Part shown: positions 1 through 8,883 of the stretch, piece after piece
Layout: each line of letters starts with the position of its first letter
Position numbering within the stretch: the first letter of the stretch is position 1
Assembly: GCA_900128585.1 (NCBI GenBank)
Contig: LT642191.1
Coordinates: 3,652 to 37,774, forward strand
Reading direction: 5' to 3'
Origin: Stramenopiles sp. TOSAG23-3
Lineage: Eukaryota; Sar
Length of the DNA stretch: 34,123 bases
Program-made: the position numbers and the translations under genes
Notes under the pieces: generated by a model
What the model was told of the DNA's origin: nothing
Seen by the model: only the letters and a program-made list of their open reading frames with translations
Databases searched by the model: none

Positions 1-111
1 TCTTTCTTCTTCTTCTTCTTCTTCTTCTTCTTTCTTCTTTCTTCTTCTTCTTCTTCTTCTTCTTCTTCTTCTTCTTCTTTCTTCTTTCTTCTTCTTCTTC
101 TTCTTCTTCTT
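1..111. repeat. (TTC)n microsatellite
   Basis: An almost pure pyrimidine tract of CTT/TTC triplets with occasional CTTT units fills the left edge. The complementary strand is a (GAA)n purine tract. It is cut by the window edge, so its full length is unknown. It lies in the spacer upstream of the CWF19-like gene. Confidence 0.95.
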
Positions 112-692
112 GGGTGAATTAATCAATATTTAAGTATTCTTAGTCATTCATCAGTTAGGCGTACCAATGTTATATACTACCAACATTACTTTCTTCCTTT
201 TTTAAGAATTATTAATATTTAGAAGAATATGGTCCTTAATAAATAGTATTATCTATTATTGGAATTATACTAAATATAACCCCTTCTCCTCCCTCCCTCC
301 CTCCTTCCCTCCTCTCCTCCATCGATTTGATGCTTCTTTGATGCACAGATATAAAATATGATCCAAAACAATCAAACGAATGACGACACCGACAACACCA
401 TCCACATTTTTTTTTTTAATTATTTTTTATTATTTTTTATATTTTAAAATAATAGACCTACTAATACATTTTGTTTTTTGTAATAATCATCTTTTTCATT
501 TGTGCCCATATGTATGCATGAATCGCCACATACAGTTTATTATTGACGAACGAGGAAGAACACCCATTCAACAAACCAACCCATCTACAAAGATCGCAAC
601 GTGCCCTGGTCCCTTGCAGTTTTCTTACGGTTTCGGCAGTAGTACGGTAGGGAGGCATATACAGAGCAGTCCGCGCGTTGAACGGTAGAGAA
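112..692. other. AT-rich spacer and promoter region of the CWF19-like gene
   Basis: This stretch is AT-rich DNA with a (CCCT)-type pyrimidine patch at about 281-321 and T-runs around 409-440. No convincing gene is visible. An open frame at 380-688 (+) is mostly Phe/Ile/Tyr codons from T-runs and looks spurious. The region should carry the promoter and 5' leader of the gene starting at 693. I see no clear TATA box. Confidence 0.5.
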
Positions 693-2309
693 ATGAAAGT
701 GTTGATTGCGGGCGACGTTCGTGGAAATTTGCATTTGTTGAAAAAGAAAGTAGAGGCACTGCACAGTTCAAAACATGGTCCGTTTGATTTAGTATTTTGT
801 GTTGGTACATTTTTTAGTCGTGAGGTACCTGACCTTGCAGATTACATGGAAGGCAAGTCTGCTTTTCCCGTCCCGTGCTATGTCGTGGCGGGGCAAGAGG
901 ACTTTGTCGGTTCGCTAGGGGAGATATTGGTGGACAGCGCGGACGCGAAGGTGGAGATATGCCACAACATAGAGTACCTAGGCAGCTGTGGATTGAAGGA
1001 TGTGGGGCACGAAAAGTTAAGGGTGGCGTACGTCTCGGCCGATGCCACGAAGCCGGCCATTGAGCGGTTGTCCCAGCAGACCAAGAACGAAGACGTCGAT
1101 TTTTTGCTCACGTACTCGTGGGGCGCGGCCCTCCAGCCGTTTTTCTCTTCCATTGATTCAAGCGTCGAAAAGGGGGCTGGCGATTTCTCCAACCTTGTAG
1201 ATATAGCAGTGTCGTCTGGGGTTACCGCGCGGTACCACTTTGCGGGCGCAAATGGGTTGTACTTCAAACTTCCGCCCTACAAGTCTGTGACCCGCCCGTA
1301 CGTGACACGCTTTGTCGGCCTCGGGCAAGTCCAGGCAACGAAAGACAAAGCGAAGAAGTGGCTGCACGCCTTGACCATCCGCCCGGCGTCGGCTTTATCG
1401 ATTGAGGATTTGAGCAAGACGTTCGAGGGAACAATTAGCAATCCATATGCACATGTGAATAGTGACCGCAAGCGCCCGCACGAGGGCAACGGGAACGGGG
1501 CCGGGCTGTCCGCATCCGACGCCCAACGTTTGGAGCAGGCTGGGGCCAACAAGGACCAGTACTTTTTCAAAACCCGGGCGAACAGCGGAGGGCTCTGCCC
1601 GCCCAAACGGCAAAAACGGATGAAGACAAAGTACAACGTCCCCGCCCGGAAAGATTGTTGGTTTTGTCTGGCGAGCCCGACGTGCGAAAAACATTTGATC
1701 GTTAGCGTTGCCAGGGAAACCTACTTGTGCTTGCCAAAGGGTGGAATTTCTGCCGGGCATTTGTTGATCGTTCCGATCGCACACCACGATTCCATGTCCG
1801 TTGCGCCGGACTCAATCGTGGAAGAATCGGAGCGGTACAAGCGGGCGCTGAAGGAATTTTTTGCATCCCACAACGAAAAGACTCTGATTGTCGAACGGTG
1901 CGTGACTACCCAGGGCCCGCAGCATCATACGTACATTGAGGTCATACCAATGCCTAGCGATCGGATGGGCATGGTTGGCAAAGCCTTCGAGAACGAATCC
2001 GAGCGGTGTGGCATTAAGTTTGAAGCGGTGCGGGAGGGCGATGCCCTGTCCGCAGTTGCACCGGAGGATCACCAGTACATTCATGTCGAGCTTTGCGATG
2101 GGAGAAAATTCATACACAAAGTTCATGCCGCCCAACGTGAGGCAGGAAAGGTCCCGTTGCAGTTTGGTCGGCTTTTGGCGGCGAAGGCCCTGGAGTGTCC
2201 AGAACGCACGCATTGGAAGAGCTGTGTCGTGCCAAAAGACCAGGAGGCCCAATTGACGGAATCGTTCAAACGAGTTTTTAAACCGTTTGATTGGACGCTC
2301 CAAGGATAA
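693..2309 (+). CDS. CWF19L1: CWF19-like protein 1 (Drn1 family)
   Basis: This 538-residue protein matches the CWF19L1/Drn1 family, which associates with late spliceosomes and the lariat-debranching machinery in the nucleus. The N-terminus (residues 1-230) is the metallophosphatase-like half, beginning MKVLIAGDVRGNL. A charged linker follows (about 255-310). The CwfJ C-terminal domain 1 is HIT-like: CWFC at 322-325, a GHLLIVP strand near 355-361, and QHHTYIEVIP where family members have the H-x-H box. Domain 2 closes the protein with PLQFGR and a WK..C tail, ending in KPFDWTL as in animal homologues. I chose the ATG at 693. The frame stays open only to a TTG at 678, and the protein starts exactly at the conserved beta-strand. 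The first His of the usual H-x-H is shifted, so catalysis is doubtful. AATAAA lies 34 bp after the stop. Length fits the family (about 540 residues). Confidence 0.93.
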   Translation: MKVLIAGDVRGNLHLLKKKVEALHSSKHGPFDLVFCVGTFFSREVPDLADYMEGKSAFPVPCYVVAGQEDFVGSLGEILVDSADAKVEICHNIEYLGSCGLKDVGHEKLRVAYVSADATKPAIERLSQQTKNEDVDFLLTYSWGAALQPFFSSIDSSVEKGAGDFSNLVDIAVSSGVTARYHFAGANGLYFKLPPYKSVTRPYVTRFVGLGQVQATKDKAKKWLHALTIRPASALSIEDLSKTFEGTISNPYAHVNSDRKRPHEGNGNGAGLSASDAQRLEQAGANKDQYFFKTRANSGGLCPPKRQKRMKTKYNVPARKDCWFCLASPTCEKHLIVSVARETYLCLPKGGISAGHLLIVPIAHHDSMSVAPDSIVEESERYKRALKEFFASHNEKTLIVERCVTTQGPQHHTYIEVIPMPSDRMGMVGKAFENESERCGIKFEAVREGDALSAVAPEDHQYIHVELCDGRKFIHKVHAAQREAGKVPLQFGRLLAAKALECPERTHWKSCVVPKDQEAQLTESFKRVFKPFDWTLQG

Positions 2310-2342
2310 TTGATAAGATCCTCCTCTAACGTATTTTTGGAG

Positions 2343-2348
2343 AATAAA
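2343..2348 (+). terminator. Polyadenylation signal AATAAA, CWF19-like gene
   Basis: Canonical AATAAA lies 34 bp beyond the stop codon at 2309, in GGAGAATAAAAAG. Position and orientation fit 3'-end formation of the upstream gene. No experimental support is visible. Confidence 0.5.
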
Positions 2349-2570
2349 AAGTTGTTCTAGGTACTTATTCTTATATTGGTAGTCTAGTTTGATGTTTTAC
2401 TGAATGTAAGCACCGTCCCGTTTCAACTAAAAGAAAGAAAAGGTATTAATTAAGTCCCCGGAAAATTCTTACGTTTTTTTTGTATTTCTTACTTCTTGTT
2501 TAAAACACACACACAAGGTTTAAAAGATAACCCTTTCTCCGGTTCGTGGCTGGCGTTTTCCCAATGCTTC

Positions 2571-3014
2571 CTACGCCTTGGTGTAGTTGAAGAAAATATC
2601 AAGGCAGTAGTATGGGGCATGCTCAAAGTCTTTTCCCATGAAACTAGCTTGAAATTTACCGCTTCCACGGCTTGGAGGCATCAGCAACGGCGCTTTCAGC
2701 TCGAAGGTGGTGTTGCGGTTATCGGTGAAACGAAGGATCTTTAACAGGTCCCCCGTTTGAGTGCTGACTGGGTGGCTGAATCCGAGTTCATAGATTTCAA
2801 TGCTATACGATCCACCCTGGAGCGGGCCGTGAAGGCTGCAGGCACCTGTCGCATCTACCGTTGCATCCACCCCTTTGTGCCATTCTGGGGACCCAGTAAG
2901 GGACAATTCTTTCGTAACTAACCGATCCGTCGCCGTTCCACAAGAGTCCCAACTCGACGGTGCCGCGCCTTCGGCGCAGGCGGCAAGAAGAAATGCAACA
3001 AGAAACAATTTCAT
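2571..3014 (-). CDS. Secreted ML-domain (NPC2/GM2A-type) lipid-binding protein
   Basis: A 147-residue protein with a clear signal peptide (MKLFLVAFLLAACAEGA, cleavage about residue 17), followed by a single ML (MD-2-related lipid-recognition) domain. The C-terminal pattern is typical: a GSGKFQASFMGKD strand, then YYCLDIFFNYT. Family members bind sterols, phospholipids or glycolipids in a beta-sandwich cavity, in lysosomes or outside the cell. Only three cysteines remain in the mature chain (25, 59, 137), fewer than NPC2's six, so the disulfide pattern is reduced. N-glycosylation sequons occur at NTT and NYT. The ATG at 3014 is chosen because the only in-frame extension starts at a TTG (3029) and lies outside the signal peptide. 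The gene converges on the CWF19-like gene (261 bp between stops) and diverges from PPT1. The lipid ligand cannot be told from sequence. Confidence 0.85.
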   Translation of the reverse strand: MKLFLVAFLLAACAEGAAPSSWDSCGTATDRLVTKELSLTGSPEWHKGVDATVDATGACSLHGPLQGGSYSIEIYELGFSHPVSTQTGDLLKILRFTDNRNTTFELKAPLLMPPSRGSGKFQASFMGKDFEHAPYYCLDIFFNYTKA

Positions 3015-3200
3015 GGTAGTAAAATACAATAAGAACTATATCTGGCTATAAAAATTAAAGAAAGAAATTCGCAAGTGCACTTACATAACAAAATGTAGCA
3101 CTTATCATAGTTTGGTAAATGTTTCGATTTATGCATACAACCTCGTAGGGATACATATAAAACTCTTCTTCGTCTATCTGGGCGACTTTTCAAAGACACC

Positions 3201-3363
3201 AAGAAGAAGCAAGAAGAAGAAGAAGAAGAAGAAGAAGAAGAAGAAGAAGAAGAAGAAGAAGAAGAAAGAAGAAGAAGAAGAAGAAGAAGAAGAAGAAGAA
3301 GAAGAAGAAAAAGAAAGAAGAAGAAGAAGAAAGAAGAAGAAGAAGAAAGAAGAAAGAAGAAGA
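3201..3363. repeat. (AAG)n purine microsatellite
   Basis: About 160 bp of AAG triplets with interspersed AAAG and AAAAAG units form a pure purine strand. It sits in the 852-bp divergent spacer between the ML gene and PPT1, about 190 bp upstream of the ML start. Frames through it encode only poly-Lys/Glu or poly-Leu/Phe/Ser and are not genes. A related short (AAAG)n tract follows at 3441-3460. Confidence 0.95.
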
Positions 3364-3866
3364 TGTGGTGTGTTGTATATTATTTACCACCACAAAAAAA
3401 AAAAAGTGGGTCAACAAGAAAGAAGAAGAAATTCAAGCAAAGAAAGAAAGAAAGAAAGAAATGATGGGCTTAATAAAAATAATATATAAATAGCATTGAA
3501 ATTAAAATAAGATTTTTAATAAAAAATAATTTTCACTTTTTAACAGGACTACAGTATTACAATATATTTTGAGCCATAAATATAATTTTTTATTTCAATG
3601 TTTCCTGCTAATAGACTAATAAAATAATAAGGCTCCATCATCATCTCATCGTCCCTCCGTTTTTGTTGTTGTCGTCCATCATCACACATCTTATTTATAA
3701 TTAGACCAACTATAACAAATAACTAAGAAATCAAAACAAAATGAAAAAAGAGAAAACATTCAATAATAGTTTGACTTTATTTACGTTAGGCAATAAAATC
3801 TTCACGCACAAGAGTAGAAAGAACATAAAATACACAGTAAAACAACGAAAGTATTCGATCGACCCG
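3364..3866. other. Divergent promoter spacer, PPT1 side
   Basis: AT-rich DNA between the microsatellite and the PPT1 start. It contains the (AAAG)n run at 3441-3460, A/T-rich blocks, and a pyrimidine-rich patch near 3631-3680. The frame into PPT1 is open from an ATG at 3741, but 3741-3866 would encode a Lys/Asn-rich stretch ahead of the signal peptide, so I read it as 5' leader. Confidence 0.5.
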
Positions 3867-5054
3867 ATGATGAAATTGTTCGTAGTTCTTCTTCTTGGGC
3901 TGCTCGCCGTCGGTTCCTCCGCGTCGTGCCTGGACACCCTGAACACGGCATGCAATGAAGACGTGTGCACGGTTGGTGACCTTGGATGCACAGTGGGGTG
4001 CTTCGTCAAGCACAACGCCATGCTGAAAAAAGCAGGCTGCGGCTTCCCCGAAGAAACGCTGACTCTCCTTACCCTGGCCGTCGAGGAGCCGCGCGAATTC
4101 GCAAAAGCCTTGCAAGCGTCGCCGCTTGCCGCCATAATTGACAAAAAAAAGAACTCTTTGGGACTTTTCTCCGACTTGGAAGCTGTCCTCCCTCGCGGAG
4201 GCGGGAGCGCATTGCCCACAGTCATGGGCCACGGCATGGGCGACAGCTGTTTCAACGAGGGCATGAAGGAAATCACTGCGGATGTTGGCAAACACATTGG
4301 CTCCTACTCGGTCTGCGTGCCAACGGGCGACAACTGGCTCCAAGACACTCTAAATGGGTTCCTGCTCAACATGGACAAAAGCGTGACGGTGTTTGCCAAC
4401 AAGATCAAAGCCGACGACAATTTGAAGAATGGGTTCAATGCCATTGGATTTTCTCAAGGCAACAGCTTGATCCGCGGCTATTACCAAAAGTACAACGGCG
4501 TCAATGGGTACCCACCGCTTCACATGGCAATGCACGTCCATGGAACCGTTAGTGGCGTTGCGGGCATCCCTCAGTGCGACCCTTCCTCCGGGTTCTGCAA
4601 AACCTTGGCGCACTTGTGCGGGGAGTTGTCCCCGAACTCGCTTGTTCAAGGCATTCTGTTCCAAGCGGACTACTTTCGCGACCCAACCAAGGTGAACGAA
4701 ACCGCCTACAAGACATACTCTCAACTTGCACAAATGAACAATGAAGGCAACACCGTGGACAAAACCATTAATGAAAACTTTGGAAAAGTCGAAAAGTTCG
4801 TCATGGTCAAAGCGCTCGGCGATACGATGGTATACCCGAACGCGGGGGAATGGTGGGGACATTTCAAAGATGGTGCGGACGATTACAAAACGGTCGTGCC
4901 CTTGAACCAGACAAATTGGTACAAAGAAGATCTGTTTGGGCTGAAAACGGCGTTCGATGCGGGGAAAATGCATTTTGAAACGACTCCAGGCAACCACTTG
5001 CAATTTACGGAGAAGGAACTCTTTGGCTGGATTGATAAGTATTTTCAAAAATGA
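3867..5054 (+). CDS. PPT1: Palmitoyl-protein thioesterase 1
   Basis: A 395-residue secreted or lysosomal alpha/beta hydrolase that removes fatty acyl groups from cysteines of S-acylated proteins during lysosomal degradation. A signal peptide (MMKLFVVLLLGLLAVGSSA) is followed by a Cys-rich segment with six cysteines between residues 21 and 58, then the PPT domain from about residue 116. Family landmarks include HGMGDSC near 122-128, GFNAIGFSQGN with nucleophile Ser196, FQADYFRDP, KFVMVKALGD with Asp319, and PGNHLQF with His377, giving a complete catalytic triad in the right order. Sequons at NET and NQT suggest glycosylation. Start choice: an upstream in-frame ATG at 3741 would add 42 basic residues before the signal peptide, so the ATG pair at 3867/3870 is preferred. 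The N-terminal Cys-rich extension of about 95 residues is absent from animal PPT1. AATAAA at 5133 follows. Confidence 0.94.
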   Translation: MMKLFVVLLLGLLAVGSSASCLDTLNTACNEDVCTVGDLGCTVGCFVKHNAMLKKAGCGFPEETLTLLTLAVEEPREFAKALQASPLAAIIDKKKNSLGLFSDLEAVLPRGGGSALPTVMGHGMGDSCFNEGMKEITADVGKHIGSYSVCVPTGDNWLQDTLNGFLLNMDKSVTVFANKIKADDNLKNGFNAIGFSQGNSLIRGYYQKYNGVNGYPPLHMAMHVHGTVSGVAGIPQCDPSSGFCKTLAHLCGELSPNSLVQGILFQADYFRDPTKVNETAYKTYSQLAQMNNEGNTVDKTINENFGKVEKFVMVKALGDTMVYPNAGEWWGHFKDGADDYKTVVPLNQTNWYKEDLFGLKTAFDAGKMHFETTPGNHLQFTEKELFGWIDKYFQK

Positions 5055-5103
5055 GATAAGTTTATGGTATGGCAGCACGAACGTTAATGAAATATAATAT
5101 GAT

Positions 5104-5132
5104 AAGAAAATTGGCTGTTATTTAAGTAATTA
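5104..5132 (+). repeat. Dispersed GGCTGTTA element, copy A
   Basis: Contains AAGAAAATTGGCTGTTATTT followed by AAGTAATTA. Copies B (18143-18174) and C (24915-24943) share the same core and end in AATTA. This copy lies 49 bp past the PPT1 stop and directly abuts the AATAAA at 5133. Confidence 0.8.
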
Positions 5133-5138
5133 AATAAA
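5133..5138 (+). terminator. Polyadenylation signal AATAAA, PPT1
   Basis: AATAAA 78 bp after the PPT1 stop, immediately downstream of the dispersed element copy A. Orientation and distance fit 3'-end processing of PPT1. Confidence 0.45.
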
Positions 5139-6100
5139 AAGCCGAGCAGACTGCCAGCAGTTTAATTTGCGAAAGACAAAAATGTCCTGCACAATCTCCG
5201 TATTTTCCGTATTTTCTAAGTACTTCGTATGAAAATATTTCCTAGTAATTCTTAGTTCTATTCTCGTTCAAAGTTACCAAATTACTACGAAGGATATCAA
5301 ACTTGTTTTGTTTTTTTCAAACTCGTAGGAACACCCGTCCATGATCTGACAATGAATATTTACCCAACAACTGAGTTCCGGTAAAAAAAGAAATGAACGC
5401 ATTCGTCAATATATAGGGGCAGCCTTTTGTTTTTTTTATAAAATGGGAGCTGCTCTGTTTCAACCTCGACGCGTTTCCCTTGTGGAAGCATAATCAAAAA
5501 TTCAGACTTAAATTTAACCTATCCCCTAGAAACCATAAAGTTTTTTTGCGCTTTAACAAACTGGGTAATATCTTACATATTAATTATATTGGATTATCAT
5601 ATAAAAGGTAATAAAAGTATAATATGATGAATCACTCCCTCTTCTTCTTCTCTTTAAAAAACATTATAATAGAAGTGACCAGGCACCAGCATGGGTTCTC
5701 TCGCCCAAAGGTCAATCAAACCAACAACAAACAACCAACGGGAGGAGGATGGAGGAGAAGATGATTACATTATTATAATAAAAAATTACCAACAATAATT
5801 TTTATTATACCAGGTAATATTATTGAGAGAGAGAGAGATGATTCCAACACTGAAGAGTCTGTATGCATTTTAAAAAACATTGTATTTTGTACTTGTTCGC
5901 CTCGATTTGAATTTCTTTCTTTCGTTGGTTGTTTGGTTGTCTGTGTTTATTTATTTATTCACACAGCTCTTCACATATAATTATCGAAAACACGCGGTGG
6001 CGTCTTCGTTCTTGGTTGGTGTATGTCCTTGGGGCAGAGAACATTTTTTGACGAGGCAGCGAGAGGAACAGTACAAAAATTGCATTGGTCTACCTTGATC
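5139..6100. other. Intergenic region between PPT1 and the ankyrin gene
   Basis: AT-rich spacer with no supported gene. It holds a near-perfect hairpin at 5774-5809 (arms TATAATAAAAA.TTA and TAATTTTTATTATA, loop CCAACAA), a (GA)n run at 5826-5839, a short TCTTCTTCTTCTC patch near 5640, and a TATATA motif at 5410 followed by a 16-codon frame starting at 5443. The part after about 5880 probably includes the promoter and leader of the ankyrin gene. Confidence 0.45.
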
Positions 6101-7957
6101 ATGGAAGAAGACAACACCTTGGTGGAAGTGGATCTGCCGGATTTGCCGGAAGCGTTAGACGTGGCAACCTACACTCGTGAGCGGCACGTGCTGCTTATTG
6201 ACAACAAAGAATTCCAAGGGGCGCGGTTTTTGCGGTACCAGCGGGGTTCCTACCTTCAAGCGGCGCGGCAAGAGGACGTGCAGCCCGAGACGCTGCGAAA
6301 GGCGCTCGTTGGGGGGCTGCAACACGGGGGATGGTTTGTCATGGCGTTTGGGTCGTTGGAAACGAACCTACAGACCGTCTTCTCGGAGGAGATGTTCCCC
6401 AACTTTGAGCAATTAATGGACAGGAGGTCCTTGTACTTGGAAGAAGTGCACACCCCGTTGCTTCGCCCAGACGCGGGGGACCCTACCCCCCAACAATTCG
6501 TCGCACGGGACGAGTTCAAGTTGATATTTGTCACGGACAAGGATCCACCGCAGGAAGGCCTTCAAGCGTGCACCAGGAACTTTCAAGTGATAAAGTTGAA
6601 GAACGCCGATGAAGATGTCGGCGCGGCAGCGTCTGGGGCTGGGGACGGCCAGTTCAAAGCCGACAGCCAGCTGGCGAGCATGTTCGGGGTGAAACTAGTA
6701 AAGCGGAACAGCGCCGACATGGTGGAAGAAGCGTTCGACGGGAACATGGAACAGGTGAAAGAGTGGCTGGAGAAAGGGTACGACCTCGAGAGCGTGGACG
6801 GCCACGAAAACACGTCCCTTGGGGAAGCGGCTGCTCAGGGCCATGACGACTTGGTTGGGTACTTGTTGGATCTGGGGGCGGACCCGAACACCCAGAACGA
6901 TCAGGGGCGAAGCCCTCTCTTTCGTGCCTCGTTCAACGGGCACGACTCGACGGTCATCTTGCTGCTCAACAGCGGGGGGGACCCAGACCTGAAAGCTCAG
7001 GGTGCAGAGGCACCGACACACGTTGCAAAGACCGAGGAGCTGCGGGCCCGGCTGGATGCGTGGGACAGGAACTTGATGGAGGAGTTGAAGGCCGAGCGGT
7101 TGAAAATTATTCGTGCAAAGATGGAGGAACGGCTGTCCACGGCGGCGGAAAAGGAAGCGCTGGCCCGGGACCTCATCCGGAAGTCTTTAGTCAAGTACGC
7201 AAAGACGGGAAACATTGAAGAATTGAAGAGTGAAATCGAGCGGTGTGTCATGGAAGCAGAGCGGGAAGGCGCTCGCACTTGCCGAGGGAGCGTGGCGTGC
7301 CGGGACGACCGAGGCCAGACCTTGCTGATGGTCGCCGCCCAAGAGGGGCAGCTGGAAATGGTAAAGTTTCTGCTACACCACTGGGAAACGATAGAGGACG
7401 ACATTTTTGGCGGGGGGGCCACGATGGAGAAACGGGCGTTTCGCTCGAACGTCAATTGTCGGGACAGCAAGGGGTGGACCCCAGTATCAGTGGCAGCATT
7501 TCATGCAAAGAAGGACGTCCTAAAGGAGTTGCTGGCGGCGGGGGGAAACCCCTTGATCCCAAACGTGTACAAAAAAAATGCATTTCAAGTTGTCGAAACC
7601 CGAACGGATCTGTTGGGGGCAGTGTTGAAAGAAGGGAACGACGAAATTTTGGAAGTGCTGAATTCATGGAGGGCAGAGAAAAAGAAGGAAGACATGGGCT
7701 TTGTAGAGGAATCTGAAACCGCCACGAACAATGCCACTGAGGGGGGAGAAGCTGCGGCCACCCCAGCGGGCCCCAAGCCGGCCGAGAAAGCCTCCGAGGC
7801 GAAGGGGAAGACGAAGGGGGCGAAGAAGGGGGGCAAAAAGGGGGGGAAGAAGAAAGCTGCGGGGGCGACTGGGAAAAAGTCCCCCGCTGGAAGTGGGGCA
7901 AAGGCCGCGCGTGCCCTCAGCAATTCTCCCAATAAGCAGAAAAAGAAAAAAGGGTAA
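6101..7957 (+). CDS. Ankyrin-repeat protein resembling IQANK1, with dynein-like N-terminal region
   Basis: A 618-residue protein. Residues about 10-170 (LPEALDVATYTRERHVLLIDNKEFQGARFLR... through a GGWFVMAFGSLET strand to FKLIFVTDKDPP) resemble the region after AAA4 of dynein heavy chains, where a lid strand reads PLLIDP...A..W. This arrangement is known in the IQANK1 family. Ankyrin repeats follow at about 206-299, with helix-turn patterns such as TSLGEAAAQGHDDLVGYLLDLGADPN. Next comes a charged coiled coil (about 310-360) and a second ankyrin block (404-519). The tail (560-618) is Ala/Gly/Lys-rich and probably disordered. Start: the ATG at 6101 has A at -3 and G at +4. An in-frame ATG at 6023 in a poor context would add 26 residues. 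No cilium targeting can be proven. It converges with Rab21. Confidence 0.8.
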   Translation: MEEDNTLVEVDLPDLPEALDVATYTRERHVLLIDNKEFQGARFLRYQRGSYLQAARQEDVQPETLRKALVGGLQHGGWFVMAFGSLETNLQTVFSEEMFPNFEQLMDRRSLYLEEVHTPLLRPDAGDPTPQQFVARDEFKLIFVTDKDPPQEGLQACTRNFQVIKLKNADEDVGAAASGAGDGQFKADSQLASMFGVKLVKRNSADMVEEAFDGNMEQVKEWLEKGYDLESVDGHENTSLGEAAAQGHDDLVGYLLDLGADPNTQNDQGRSPLFRASFNGHDSTVILLLNSGGDPDLKAQGAEAPTHVAKTEELRARLDAWDRNLMEELKAERLKIIRAKMEERLSTAAEKEALARDLIRKSLVKYAKTGNIEELKSEIERCVMEAEREGARTCRGSVACRDDRGQTLLMVAAQEGQLEMVKFLLHHWETIEDDIFGGGATMEKRAFRSNVNCRDSKGWTPVSVAAFHAKKDVLKELLAAGGNPLIPNVYKKNAFQVVETRTDLLGAVLKEGNDEILEVLNSWRAEKKKEDMGFVEESETATNNATEGGEAAATPAGPKPAEKASEAKGKTKGAKKGGKKGGKKKAAGATGKKSPAGSGAKAARALSNSPNKQKKKKG

Positions 7958-8208
7958 GGGGCACGGCGAACATGGCAACCACAAGAAAAAGGTGTGTGGT
8001 TTGAGCGAGAAGAGGCCGGAAATGCAAAGCAACGTGTTTTTCACGGACGAGCATTTTTTGAAGAAGAAACAAGATCTCATTTACTTTTACTGAGCGAGGT
8101 TGCTTATGTACGCACTGTGAAATTTTAATAACTTGTAACATTACGATATACTTCACCCTCCAGGATTACTCTTAAATATTGTTTCGTTCCAAAATACAAC
8201 TTCGATGC

Positions 8209-8883
8209 TTAGCAGCAGCCTTTCCCCCCACCGCTCTTCCCCCCGGTCGAACTTTCGTCAATGGAATCTTCCCTAATACGAACCGTCTTCGCTGCGCTAC
8301 CGCGCTTTCCACCACGCTTCCTCCCACCGCCGCTTCCAAGGGTCAACGCCCCGCCATCGTTGGCCGATTTCGCTAGTATACCTCTGGCAAGGTGCAAAAA
8401 ACTTTCATTCAAACCACGCCCAAGCTTCGCCGAAGTGTCAAAATGGGTAGCACCGACACTCTTTGCAAAGTCGAGCGCGTCTTGCTTCTTCACCACTCGT
8501 CGTTTTTCCAGATCGCACTTGTTACCCGCTATCGCCATAACAATGTCACTAGACGCGTGGCGCTTCAACTCTTGGACCCACTTGCGCACGCGCCCCAACG
8601 AGTCCCCGTCCGTGATATCGTACACAAGAAGGGCGGCATCTGCGTCCCTGTAATAGATTGGGCCTAATGCATGGAACCGCTCTTGCCCCGCGGTGTCCCA
8701 TATGGACAAGTGGACACTTTGCTGGTCCACGTTTAGTTTTTTGTCCAGGTAGGAAGCCTGCAAGGTAGGCTGCTGCCTGTCGTCAAAGTTGTTTTGGCAA
8801 AAGCGAATAAGAATGGAAGTTTTTCCTACCCGACCTTCACCTAAGAGAACGACTTTGTACTTCTTTGTTCGCGACCGAGGCAT
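8209..8883 (-). CDS. RAB21: Rab21 small GTPase
   Basis: A 224-residue Rab. All G motifs are intact: P-loop GEGRVGKTS (15-23), effector-loop Thr in QQPTLQASYLDKKL, WDTAGQERFHALGPIYYRDAD, GNKCDL and TSAK. The switch regions, particularly TLQAS and HALGPIYYRD, are characteristic of Rab21, a regulator of early endosome traffic and integrin or cargo recycling in animals and amoebae. The C-terminus is an extended Gly/Lys/Arg/Ser-rich hypervariable region ending in CC, suited to double geranylgeranylation. The final ATG is the only plausible start, because the GTPase strand begins within ten residues. Convergent with the ankyrin gene, 251 bp between stops. Confidence 0.94.
   Translation of the reverse strand: MPRSRTKKYKVVLLGEGRVGKTSILIRFCQNNFDDRQQPTLQASYLDKKLNVDQQSVHLSIWDTAGQERFHALGPIYYRDADAALLVYDITDGDSLGRVRKWVQELKRHASSDIVMAIAGNKCDLEKRRVVKKQDALDFAKSVGATHFDTSAKLGRGLNESFLHLARGILAKSANDGGALTLGSGGGRKRGGKRGSAAKTVRIREDSIDESSTGGKSGGGKGCC

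Noticed and set aside
380-688. 102-codon + frame before the CWF19-like gene
   Set aside because: Phe/Ile/Tyr-rich from T-runs, no domain, and it ends just before the conserved start of the real gene.
3112-3489. 125-codon + frame and its minus-strand counterpart through the AAG tract
   Set aside because: Sequence is poly-Lys/Glu or poly-Phe/Ser/Leu dictated by the microsatellite.
3741-3866. 42-residue upstream extension of PPT1
   Set aside because: Would bury the signal peptide behind a Lys/Asn-rich stretch; composition matches spacer DNA.
4350-5078. 242-codon minus frame opposite PPT1
   Set aside because: Antisense of the catalytic domain, with no domain features of its own.
5443-5493. 16-codon frame starting MGAALF after a TATATA motif
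   Set aside because: Attractive as a myristoylated start, but too short, with no continuation or splice partner visible.
6023-6100. Earlier in-frame ATG of the ankyrin gene
   Set aside because: Poor start context compared with the ATG at 6101 and no conserved residues; not excluded entirely.
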